Source: Flavobacterium sp. (GTDB taxonomy: Bacteria; Bacteroidota; Bacteroidia; Flavobacteriales; Flavobacteriaceae). From it: 6,583 bases of DNA. Below are positions 1 through 6,583 of the stretch, one piece after another. Below the pieces are notes generated by a model, which saw nothing but the letters and a program-made list of their open reading frames with translations, ran no database searches and was not told where the DNA came from. The stretch covers positions 1-6,583 of the forward strand of contig SEBM01000232.1 of the NCBI GenBank assembly GCA_004296145.1. Direction: 5' to 3'. Every line of letters starts with the position of its first letter. Within the stretch, counting starts at the first letter, position 1. The position numbers and the translations under genes are program-made.

Positions 1-41
1 GATAAATATTGATTTTTTCATGTTATTGCTTGTTCATCTAT

Positions 42-1070
42 TTACCCTCTCATCGTAGATTCCCTTTCAATAATATGAGTTGGCAATTCTACAAATTGAT
101 GAACAACAGGAATATGTTCTTTAATCTGAGCAATTTCATCAATTAAAATAGAAGCCGCACGAAATCCGATATCATAACCGGGCTGATCAATTGTGGTTAA
201 TTTGGGAGAAATCACGGTACTCATAAACCAATTGCTGAATCCGAAAACGGCAACCTGTTCTGGTGTTTTTATTTTTTTGTCGTTAAAATATTTAATGATT
301 CCGATTGCGACTAAATCAGTAACAGCAAAAACAGCATCGACATCTTTGTGATCGGTCATTAATTTTTCGGCATTTTCATAACCATCTTCAAAATCGGTAT
401 TATGATCGCAGACGTAAACCAAAGTTGGATCGTATTTTATATTATGATCTTCCAAAGCTTTTTTATATCCCAAAAAACGATCAATCGAATTCTGAGGAAC
501 ATATGAACCGCGAAAATGCGCTATTTTTCTAAATCCTTTTTCAATTAAATAAGTAACAGCATCATAAGCCGCTTTCATATCATTAATCACGACTTTAGAA
601 CAATCGACTCTTTTGGCAATTTTATCAAACAAAACCACAGGCGTATTTTTGCGGATCGCGTCGTTGATATGTGAGAAATCGTCTGTTTCGTTTGAAAGTG
701 ACATCAAAATCCCGTCGACTCTTTTTTGTAATAATAGTGCAACTTGTTTTTTCTCAAGTTCGTATTTTTCGCTGGATTGCAGAATGATAACGAGATAACC
801 TCTTTTTTCGGCTTCTTCTAAAATTCCGTTTAAAACGCTCGAAAAGAAATGATGCACCGTTGCCGGAATGATTACGCCAATCGTTTTGGTTTCGTTAGTA
901 CGCAGGTTTACAGCAACAGAATTAGGCATATAATTCATCTTGTCTGCCATTTCCATAACTTTTGCGCGCGTACTCTGACTCACATCACTGTAGCCTTTAA
1001 GTGCTTTGGAGACAGTTGTAACGGAGATTCCTAATGCCGAAGCGATATCAATTAATTTCGTATCATTCAT
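42..1070 (-). CDS. LacI/GalR-family transcriptional regulator
   Basis: A 342-residue DNA-binding regulator of normal family length. Residues 4-26 form the LacI helix-turn-helix (TKLIDIASALGISVTTVSKAL), with V17, T18 and K22 at the base-reading positions. Residues 49-58 are the hinge, with L56 where the family places its minor-groove leucine. From residue 63 (KTIGVIIP) to the end is the periplasmic-binding-protein-like effector domain, with VDGILMS at 118-124, R198 in DRFLGY and D252 in FAVTD at the usual sugar-contact positions, and a late SPKLTTIDQP motif. The frame stays open upstream to 1289, but those 73 extra codons translate the intergenic repeat and precede a perfect LacI N-terminus, so I start at the ATG ending at 1070. 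It is transcribed divergently from the receptor gene and most likely binds the paired operators at 1239-1275. The sugar effector cannot be read from sequence; trehalose or a derivative is inferred from the neighbours. No ribosome-binding site is visible, as is usual in Bacteroidota. Confidence 0.93.
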   Translation of the reverse strand: MNDTKLIDIASALGISVTTVSKALKGYSDVSQSTRAKVMEMADKMNYMPNSVAVNLRTNETKTIGVIIPATVHHFFSSVLNGILEEAEKRGYLVIILQSSEKYELEKKQVALLLQKRVDGILMSLSNETDDFSHINDAIRKNTPVVLFDKIAKRVDCSKVVINDMKAAYDAVTYLIEKGFRKIAHFRGSYVPQNSIDRFLGYKKALEDHNIKYDPTLVYVCDHNTDFEDGYENAEKLMTDHKDVDAVFAVTDLVAIGIIKYFNDKKIKTPEQVAVFGFSNWFMSTVISPKLTTIDQPGYDIGFRAASILIDEIAQIKEHIPVVHQFVELPTHIIERESTMRG

Positions 1071-1112
1071 AAAATAAATGTAGTAAAAATAATGTGAGTG
1101 GAATATAAAAAT

Positions 1113-1230
1113 CTTAACCGCAAAGTGCGCAAAGATTTTTTTAATACATTTTAGACATAACGAAAGTTCGCAAAGAAGAGGGAAAAAATCGCGCCCCTTG
1201 CGTATAAACTTTGCGAACTTTGCGGTTAAA
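1113..1230. repeat. Intergenic inverted-repeat element (REP/MITE-like)
   Basis: Two 21-base arms, 1114-1134 (begins TTAACCGCAAAG) and 1209-1229 (ends CTTTGCGGTTAA), are reverse complements at 20 of 21 positions, about 74 bases apart. A third related segment at 1164-1175 (AAGTTCGCAAAG) is a perfect complement of 1209-1220, so two alternative hairpins are possible. The interior has a short GC-rich patch (CGCGCCCC) unlike its AT-rich surroundings. No transposase and no clear target-site duplication is seen. From memory, intergenic palindromes built from GCAAAG/CTTTGC units are frequent in Flavobacterium genomes, which would make this a dispersed repeat, but I could not test this. It begins 43 bases upstream of the lacI start codon and so covers or abuts that gene's promoter. 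Confidence 0.7.
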
Positions 1231-1238
1231 AAACATTT

Positions 1239-1254
1239 TCGAAAACGTTTTTGG
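1239..1254. promoter_or_regulatory. LacI-type operator, distal copy (O1)
   Basis: TCGAAAACGTTTTTGG contains the perfect ten-base palindrome AAAACGTTTT (1242-1251) with the central CpG typical of LacI/GalR-family operators; the outer right bases are degenerate. Its centre (1246/1247) lies about 110 bases upstream of the receptor start codon. The 15-mer at 1237-1251 is repeated exactly at 1258-1272. Confidence 0.75.
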
Positions 1255-1259
1255 TGATT

Positions 1260-1275
1260 TCGAAAACGTTTTCGA
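1260..1275. promoter_or_regulatory. LacI-type operator, proximal copy (O2)
   Basis: TCGAAAACGTTTTCGA is a perfect 16-base palindrome centred at 1267/1268, matching the CpG-centred operator shape of the LacI family. It lies 21 bp from the centre of the distal copy, i.e. two helical turns, so two repressor dimers would sit on the same face of the DNA. It ends about 80 bases upstream of the receptor ATG and just upstream of a possible -7 element, fitting control of the receptor promoter by the adjacent LacI protein. Confidence 0.85.
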
Positions 1276-1278
1276 TTA

Positions 1279-1286
1279 TAATTTCG
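1279..1286 (+). promoter_or_regulatory. Possible Bacteroidota -7 element for the receptor gene
   Basis: TAATTTCG matches the Bacteroidota -7 consensus TAnnTTTG at all fixed positions but one. It lies directly after the proximal operator and 70 bases before the receptor ATG. The nearest upstream TTG (1251-1253) is about 25 bases away, longer than the usual -33 spacing, and it falls at the edge of the distal operator. A second candidate, TAAGTTTA at 1309-1316, also has one mismatch and no well-placed TTG. The assignment is weak. Confidence 0.25.
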
Positions 1287-1356
1287 CATTCAGGTTTGAA
1301 TTACTTATTAAGTTTACATTAACATTTACAAATTTTACTAACCAAACCAAAAAGAA

Positions 1357-3996
1357 ATGAAACTGATTAACAAGTATCTGGGCAGATTAATTTTTACATT
1401 TTGCCTAATTGCTGTGCCAGCCAGCTTAATTGCACAGGAGAAAAATACCGTTTCGGGAAAAGTATTCGACGAAAGCGGACAAACTGTTCCGGGAGCTAAT
1501 GTATCATTAAAAGGAGCAGATCAAAATGTGGTTACTGATATAAACGGAGCATATGTATTCTCAAATGTTGCAGCAGGAAATTATACTATTTCTGCAACAA
1601 ACGTAGGTTATAAAAGTTTCGAGAAAAAAATCACGTTAAAAGAAGGGGAATCAATAGAAGAAAACCTTTTTCTGGAAACCGAATCTCAAAATTTACAAGA
1701 AGTTGTCGTAACAGGATCTTCAAGTCCGAGATCTAAACTCGAATCGAGTGTGGCCATTACAACAATGGGAGCAAAAGCGATAGAAGACAGAGCACCGTCG
1801 AGTACGGCAGCTTTATTACAAACAATTCCCGGATTTGTTGTGGAAGCCTCTGGAGGAGAAATTGGAAATAACCTTTTTGCAAGAGGAATTCCGTCTGCGG
1901 GAGCTTACGAATATGTACAAATTCAGGAAGACGGATTGCCGGTTTTTGAAGACGGTGCTTTGCAATTTGCCAACGCCGATACTTTTTACAGACTGGACGA
2001 AACCGTAAGCAAAATGGAAGCGGTTCGTGGAGGTTCTGCGTCAATTTTTGCTAATAATGCTCCGGGGGGAATAATCAATTTTATTTCAAAAACGGGACAA
2101 AATGATTTTCAGGGAAGAGCTAAATTCTCGACTTCAGATTATGGAATGTTCAGAACAGATCTTAATTTATCGGGCGCTTTAATTCAGGATAAATTATTCT
2201 TTAATGTTGGAGGATTTTACAGAGCTGATAACGGTGTGAGAAATACTGGGTTTACAGCTAATAAAGGAGGTCAGATCAAAGGAAATTTAACCTATAAATT
2301 TGATGATAACGATTATTTGAGAGTTAATTTCAAACACCTTAACGACAGAAATACATTCTATCTGCCAATTCCATTAAAAAGCAATAACGGAAAAATTGAA
2401 GGTATAGACGGCTTTGATCCAAATTACGGAACATTAACTTCAGTAAATTTCAGTCATTTGAATGTGCCTCAATATGGTGGCGGAACTTTCAGCGCTGATT
2501 TAGAAGACGGTTCTCATCCGGTAATCAATTCCATCGGAGCTGAATTCAAAAAGAAAATTTCTGATAAAGTAACTTTCAAAAATGCATTCAAACAAACGGC
2601 TATCGATTTGAATTACAACGCTATTTTTCCAAACGGAGGTCCCTGGACACAAGATGCGTATGCAACAGATATTCAGAATACAACTGCAGGAAATTTGACT
2701 TACACTTACGTGGATAACGGAGCAGCTGTTGACCCAAATGCTTTGATTATGAGAGCAGATCATTGGTACATTCACAAAAAAATGGACAATTTTGCTAATA
2801 ATTTCTCTTTTTCTTTTGACTTAGATCCTGTAAAATTAACAGCCGGATATTATTATTCTAACTGGAAATCAAATCAATACTGGAACTGGAATTCGTATTT
2901 GGTAAGCGTTTCAGACAATCCGAGATTATTGAATGTTGAAGACAATACAACCGGAGTAAATCATACGTGGAATGGCGTAGAAAGAATCACCTGGTTAGAA
3001 AGAGATGCACAAACAAAAGGTTTATTAAACGATGTTTATGCTGATGCAGAAATAAAAGCAACTGATAATCTGACTTTTAATGCAGGTTTAAGATACAATA
3101 AAGACAAATACTCAGGTTACAGAGACAATGCAAGATTCTTTGCTGAAGATTTGGGCGTAATCGACAATAATACTGCAGATGATGCGGTAACTACGGTAAA
3201 AGGAAATCCGTATACATACTGGAGATACGATGTGAGTGAATGGTCGTATACTGCTGCCGGAAATTATAAATTTAATGATAATATGGCTTCTTATGTTCGT
3301 TACAGCCACGGTTTCAGATCGCCAATTGAGGAATCATTTTACGACAATGCTGCCGATTTAAGCAAATTGGAAAACACAGAAGTAAACCAGTTTGAATTGG
3401 GTTACAAATATGCTAATTCGTTTTTCTCTGTGAATGCTAATTTATTTCATATGAACCTTAAAAACGTTGCTTTTACAGATATTTTATCTGACGGAAGCTC
3501 TGAAAACAAATTCGCAGACGTAAACAATATTGGTCTTGAAGTAGAAACCAATGCAAGATATGAAATGGTAAAACTGAATTTTACTTTTACTGTTCAAAAA
3601 CCGGAGTATGATAATTTTACAGGAACAAATGCAGATGGTTCTACATTTGATTTTAATGGAAACACAGCGAGAAGAATCCCTAAATTCTTCTGTAACCTAA
3701 GACCAGAAGTTGATATCACAAAAGATTTTACAGCTTATGTACAGTTTTCATATTATGATAAAAAATTCACTAATCAGGATAACAGACAGGTTTTACCGGC
3801 TTACAAGGAAGTTGGAGCAGGTTTAAATTATACCTACAATAACCTTCGTTTTGCAGTTGATGCATCGAATTTATTCAACGAAATTGGTTTAACAGAAGGA
3901 GATCCGAGACAAACGACATCTGCGGCAAGCGATGTGTTTATGGCAAGACCAATTTTAGGACGCGCTTTCAGATTTTCTGTAGCCATTAACTTTTAG
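1357..3996 (+). CDS. TonB-dependent outer-membrane receptor, probable sugar uptake
   Basis: An 879-residue outer-membrane transporter. A signal peptide spans about residues 1-26 (basic start, hydrophobic stretch, cleavage near LIA|Q). Residues 30-107 are a carboxypeptidase-regulatory-like beta-sandwich (SGKVFDESGQTVPGANV, DINGAYVF, GNYTISATNVGYKSF). A TonB-box-like QEVVVTG lies at 114-120. The plug covers roughly 126-245 and includes MEAVRGG (220-226) and NNAPGG (233-238). The rest is the beta barrel, ending in the expected terminal phenylalanine (FRFSVAINF). The plug wording (RGGSASIFANNAPGGIINFISKTG region) resembles receptors for small sugars more than siderophore receptors, as far as I recall. 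No SusD-like lipoprotein follows, so this is not a SusCD pair. A Trp/Tyr-rich stretch at 498-514 (YYYSNWKSNQYWNWNSY) could be a ligand-facing loop. It is preceded by two LacI operators and followed by a terminator. Trehalose or a related glucoside is the inferred substrate from its neighbours only. Confidence 0.93.
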   Translation: MKLINKYLGRLIFTFCLIAVPASLIAQEKNTVSGKVFDESGQTVPGANVSLKGADQNVVTDINGAYVFSNVAAGNYTISATNVGYKSFEKKITLKEGESIEENLFLETESQNLQEVVVTGSSSPRSKLESSVAITTMGAKAIEDRAPSSTAALLQTIPGFVVEASGGEIGNNLFARGIPSAGAYEYVQIQEDGLPVFEDGALQFANADTFYRLDETVSKMEAVRGGSASIFANNAPGGIINFISKTGQNDFQGRAKFSTSDYGMFRTDLNLSGALIQDKLFFNVGGFYRADNGVRNTGFTANKGGQIKGNLTYKFDDNDYLRVNFKHLNDRNTFYLPIPLKSNNGKIEGIDGFDPNYGTLTSVNFSHLNVPQYGGGTFSADLEDGSHPVINSIGAEFKKKISDKVTFKNAFKQTAIDLNYNAIFPNGGPWTQDAYATDIQNTTAGNLTYTYVDNGAAVDPNALIMRADHWYIHKKMDNFANNFSFSFDLDPVKLTAGYYYSNWKSNQYWNWNSYLVSVSDNPRLLNVEDNTTGVNHTWNGVERITWLERDAQTKGLLNDVYADAEIKATDNLTFNAGLRYNKDKYSGYRDNARFFAEDLGVIDNNTADDAVTTVKGNPYTYWRYDVSEWSYTAAGNYKFNDNMASYVRYSHGFRSPIEESFYDNAADLSKLENTEVNQFELGYKYANSFFSVNANLFHMNLKNVAFTDILSDGSSENKFADVNNIGLEVETNARYEMVKLNFTFTVQKPEYDNFTGTNADGSTFDFNGNTARRIPKFFCNLRPEVDITKDFTAYVQFSYYDKKFTNQDNRQVLPAYKEVGAGLNYTYNNLRFAVDASNLFNEIGLTEGDPRQTTSAASDVFMARPILGRAFRFSVAINF

Positions 3997-4021
3997 TTTG
4001 TTGTTAGTTAATTGATATTTC

Positions 4022-4060
4022 ACCAAATGCTGTTGCCAAAAGCAGCATTTGGTATTTTTT
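4022..4060 (+). terminator. Intrinsic terminator after the receptor gene
   Basis: ACCAAATGCTG (4022-4032) and CAGCATTTGGT (4043-4053) form a perfect 11-bp stem with a ten-base loop, followed after one A by six T residues (4055-4060). It begins 25 bases after the receptor stop codon and should end most receptor transcripts, so the permease and trehalase depend on read-through or on a promoter in the short gap 4061-4115. In that gap I see only a weak TAACTTTA (4062-4069) resembling a -7 element. Confidence 0.88.
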
Positions 4061-4115
4061 GTAACTTTATATAATACCATTTTATAAGCACTTTTATAAA
4101 CAAATTAAGCTGTTA

Positions 4116-5336
4116 ATGAAAAACCTAGGAATAAAAATATCCCTTTATCTCAATTATTTTGTCTTTGCTATTTTACTGAATAGTGTTGGTATTGTAATTC
4201 TAAAATCTCAAAAAAATTACGGAGTCGATGAAGTACAGGCCAGTATTCTCGAAGCCTTTAAAGATATGCCTATTGCAATTGTTTCTTTTTTTATAGCCTC
4301 ATTTCTCCCCCGAATTGGTTACAAAAAAGCAATGCTTACAGGTTTGGCTTTGGTGACTCTGGCCTGTATTTCAATGTATTTTGGAAATTCTTTTGACAAT
4401 GCTAAAATTCTGTTTGCAACTGTCGGTGTTTCTTTTGCGCTGATAAAAGTTTCGGTTTATTCCTTAATTGGAACCGTGACAGAAAATCAAAAAGAACACA
4501 ATGCATTGATGAGCAGTATCGAAGGTGTTTTTATGATTGGGATTGCGCTGGCCTATTTTTTATTTCCTGCCTTTAATAATGAAAACGATCCAAATTCGTG
4601 GTTGAATGTATATTGGTTTTTAGCCGGATTGTCTATAGTTTCTTTTTTGTTTCTGTTTTTTACCAAATTTGAAGAAACCGAAGTAACCGCCGGAGCCAGC
4701 TTTACAGATGATTTTCTGCAAATGTTCAAATTGATTGCCAAGGTATTAACCGTGATTTTTGTGATAAGTGTTTTTCTATTCGTTATGATTGAACAGGGAA
4801 TTCTTTCGTGGCTGCCGACATTCAATACAAAAGTGCTTCATCTGCCTGAAAATATAAGTATTATGATGGCCAGTATTTTGGCAATTTCATTGGCTGTAGG
4901 AAGATTGATAGCAGGAATTATAACCAAACATGTAAACTGGATCTGGGTTTTAACCGTTTGCGTTATTGCAGCTATGCTTATTGTTTATTTTGTGCTTCCA
5001 AATGTGGTCGGACTTGAAGTTAAAAACATTGATACGCTTTCTGATATTCCGCTAATTGCCTTCGCATTTCCGTTGATCGGATTGTTTATTGCACCAATTT
5101 ATCCTTTGCTGAATTCAATTGTTTTGAGTTCGCTGCCAAAGAATCTTCAAAGTTCAATGACGGGATTGATTGTTATTTTTTCTGCTTTGGGAGGAACATT
5201 AGGTTCGCGTATTACAGGCTGGTTATTCAAAAATGAAGGCCCGGAAAAAGCATTTTATTTTACTTTAATTCCGATGTCTTTATTGCTGATTTCCTTTTTT
5301 ATTCTCAAAAAAATTACCTCAAAAAATGAAATTTAA
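4116..5336 (+). CDS. MFS sugar permease, probably trehalose/disaccharide importer
   Basis: A 406-residue inner-membrane protein with about twelve hydrophobic helices, approximately at 8-29, 43-66, 71-90, 96-119, 131-151, 163-183, 207-227, 245-269, 275-294, 311-335, 344-367 and 378-398. The polar central loop (184-206) contains EETEV and TDDF, as expected between the two six-helix halves of the major facilitator superfamily. The short basic loop after helix 2 (RIGYKK, 66-71) occupies the place of the family's loop 2-3 motif, and IAPIYPLLNSIVLSSLP (325-341) recalls the FucP-like sugar:proton symporters of Bacteroidota. The ATG at 4116 follows the receptor terminator by 55 bases, and no ribosome-binding site is visible. 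The trehalase start overlaps its end by 11 bases in another frame, which strongly ties the two into one transcript. The inferred job is to bring intact trehalose into the cytoplasm; substrate and direction are not visible in the sequence. Confidence 0.85.
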   Translation: MKNLGIKISLYLNYFVFAILLNSVGIVILKSQKNYGVDEVQASILEAFKDMPIAIVSFFIASFLPRIGYKKAMLTGLALVTLACISMYFGNSFDNAKILFATVGVSFALIKVSVYSLIGTVTENQKEHNALMSSIEGVFMIGIALAYFLFPAFNNENDPNSWLNVYWFLAGLSIVSFLFLFFTKFEETEVTAGASFTDDFLQMFKLIAKVLTVIFVISVFLFVMIEQGILSWLPTFNTKVLHLPENISIMMASILAISLAVGRLIAGIITKHVNWIWVLTVCVIAAMLIVYFVLPNVVGLEVKNIDTLSDIPLIAFAFPLIGLFIAPIYPLLNSIVLSSLPKNLQSSMTGLIVIFSALGGTLGSRITGWLFKNEGPEKAFYFTLIPMSLLLISFFILKKITSKNEI

Positions 5337-6583
5337 ATTACACATAAATCAGACTCTTAGCCAATTACTGGCTCAGGAAGATACTGATGGCGACAAAAAA
5401 ATAACCATTGACGACAAAGGACCAAAAAGCTTTTTGCTCGAAGATGAAAAAGGTAATTCGTTTGTTGTTGAAGGAACGTATCAGCTTTCTAATTTGTTGC
5501 AGGAATTGGCATTGTCTAAAAAAGAGAATGCTGAGTTTGCCGAAATACATTTAGACGATATTACAGAAGATCCGGTTAAGAGAATTTCGAGAAAAATAAA
5601 AGACTTATACTGGAACGGATTAACCAGAACGATTGACGCTGCCGGAGTAAAAAAAATTGTGGAAGATGATAAAATAGAAAATGCTGTTTCGTATTTATAT
5701 GTTCCTGCGGGAGATGCTTTCGCCTTTGAATATTTTCAAAAATTAGAAGCATCAAATCCAACTTTAAAAGTCGTTCAGTTGCCTGAAGATATTTCACCGG
5801 AATATGTTTTATCATTGAATAAAAAACCGGGAATTTTGGCTTTGGCACTTCAAACTAAAAATGGAAAAACTGATGGCATTCCGTTTGTAGTTCCAGGCGG
5901 AAGGTTTAATGAAATGTACGGTTGGGACAGCTACTTCATCACAATGGGACTTTTGATTGACGATAAAACAGATTTGGCTTTTGGCATGGCCGAAAACTTC
6001 AAATATCAGATTGATCATTATGGTAAAATTCTGAATGCCAACAGAAGTTATTATCTGACAAGAACGCAGCCGCCGCTATATACTTCTTTAATTTTAGATA
6101 TTATTGAAAAGTCAAATCCTGATATTGAATGGATTGAAAGACATTTGAGAACTGCCATCAAAGAATACAAAACCGTTTGGATGGAGCAGGGGAAAAGGCT
6201 TACGCCGAATGGATTAAACCGTTACAAAGCCGAAGGAATCGGACTTCCGTTTGAGGTTGAAGAAGGCCATTTTGATGATATTTTAGAAAAGTATGCGCCA
6301 AAATATAATCTTTCGACAAGAGAATTTGAAAAGAAATATCTGGAAAGAGAAATCCTTGATACCGAGCTGGATCATTATTTTACACACGACAGAAGCATGC
6401 GCGAAAGCGGTCACGATACGACGAACAGATTAGTCGGAATTTGTGCCGATTTGAATACAGTTGCCATCAATAGTTTGTTGTATAAATACGAAAATGATAT
6501 CTCATTTTTGATAACAAATTACTTTAGTGATAAATTTAGTTATAATGAAAATGAAATTTATTCTGGTAATCAATGGGATAAAA
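5326..6583 (+). CDS. Cytoplasmic GH37 alpha,alpha-trehalase, neutral (Nth1-like) type, 3' truncated by window
   Basis: Hydrolyses trehalose to two glucose molecules. 419 codons are visible and the frame is open at the window edge. GH37 marks: PGGRFNEMYGWDSYF (190-204, trehalase signature 1), NRSYYLTRTQPP (239-250), and RESGHDTTNR (359-368), where D364 aligns with the general acid (D478 in yeast Nth1, D312 in E. coli Tre37A, by memory). The catalytic base Glu and the second signature (QWDxPxGWAP) lie beyond the edge. RESGHDTT, HYGKILNANRSYY, IKEYKTVW and LLYKYE are shared with fungal neutral trehalases; E. coli enzymes have ESGWD. Residues 19-30 (DTDGDKKITIDD) form an EF-hand-like loop followed by GPK and GTYQLSNLLQEL (50-61), matching the neutral trehalase calcium-binding domain. 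There is no signal peptide, so it is cytoplasmic. The ATG overlaps the permease stop region (+1 frame), suggesting translational coupling. By alignment with Nth1 the whole protein may be about 630 residues (estimate). No frameshift is seen. Confidence 0.93.
   Translation, partial: MKFKLHINQTLSQLLAQEDTDGDKKITIDDKGPKSFLLEDEKGNSFVVEGTYQLSNLLQELALSKKENAEFAEIHLDDITEDPVKRISRKIKDLYWNGLTRTIDAAGVKKIVEDDKIENAVSYLYVPAGDAFAFEYFQKLEASNPTLKVVQLPEDISPEYVLSLNKKPGILALALQTKNGKTDGIPFVVPGGRFNEMYGWDSYFITMGLLIDDKTDLAFGMAENFKYQIDHYGKILNANRSYYLTRTQPPLYTSLILDIIEKSNPDIEWIERHLRTAIKEYKTVWMEQGKRLTPNGLNRYKAEGIGLPFEVEEGHFDDILEKYAPKYNLSTREFEKKYLEREILDTELDHYFTHDRSMRESGHDTTNRLVGICADLNTVAINSLLYKYENDISFLITNYFSDKFSYNENEIYSGNQWDK

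Noticed and set aside
613..1034. Two plus-strand frames of 61 codons (613-798 and 849-1034) opposite lacI.
   Set aside because: They lie wholly inside the well-supported lacI gene on the other strand and show no recognisable domain or start signal.
1113..1230. CRISPR array or riboswitch in the divergent intergenic region.
   Set aside because: There are only two inverted arms and one partial copy, not regularly spaced direct repeats with unique spacers, and no known riboswitch core is visible.
1071..1289. Upstream extension of lacI to a 415-residue protein.
   Set aside because: The extra 73 residues encode the intergenic repeat and operator DNA, while the ATG at 1070 gives a textbook LacI N-terminus.
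3462..3478. AAAAACGTTGCTTTT inside the receptor gene as a third LacI operator.
   Set aside because: Only the centre AACGTT is symmetrical and the right half departs from the operator; it encodes ordinary receptor residues.
5365..6018. Three minus-strand frames of 61-90 codons opposite the trehalase.
   Set aside because: They are antisense shadows of a gene with conserved trehalase motifs in its own frame; no protein family is recognisable in them.
6565..6583. GNQWDK at the very end of the trehalase as the second trehalase signature (QWDxPxGWAP).
   Set aside because: It comes about 52 residues after the catalytic Asp region, far too early, and is followed by K where the signature needs a different context. 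By comparison with yeast Nth1 it corresponds to an earlier helix; the real signature lies beyond the window.

Overview
The window is AT-rich, and the genes lack Shine-Dalgarno sequences. The TonB-dependent receptor has the N-terminal carboxypeptidase-regulatory-like domain common in Bacteroidota. Together these point to a flavobacterium, probably Flavobacterium or a close relative. This is inferred from style and protein families; there is no rRNA or marker gene.

Layout. On the minus strand (42-1070) is a LacI-family regulator. It faces away from a plus-strand run of three genes: a TonB-dependent outer-membrane receptor with no SusD partner (1357-3996), a 12-helix major facilitator superfamily sugar permease (4116-5336), and an intracellular GH37 trehalase whose start overlaps the permease by 11 bases and which runs off the right edge (5326 to beyond 6583). 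The divergent gap (1071-1356) holds two things: a ~117-bp inverted-repeat element next to lacI, and two LacI-type operators centred on AAAACGTTTT, exactly 21 bp apart, on the receptor side. A strong hairpin terminator separates the receptor from the permease-trehalase pair. Bases 1-41, downstream of lacI, show nothing recognisable.

How it works together (inference). The receptor brings a trehalose-type glucoside through the outer membrane using TonB energy. The permease carries it intact across the inner membrane. The trehalase, which has no signal peptide, splits it into two glucose molecules in the cytoplasm. The LacI protein senses a sugar and controls the receptor promoter through the tandem operators.

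The most notable point is the trehalase. It resembles the fungal neutral trehalases (yeast Nth1 type) along its whole visible length, including an EF-hand-like DxDxD calcium loop near the N-terminus, and not the E. coli TreA/TreF type. The second is the tandem operator pair beside a repeat element that occupies the region where the lacI promoter should lie.
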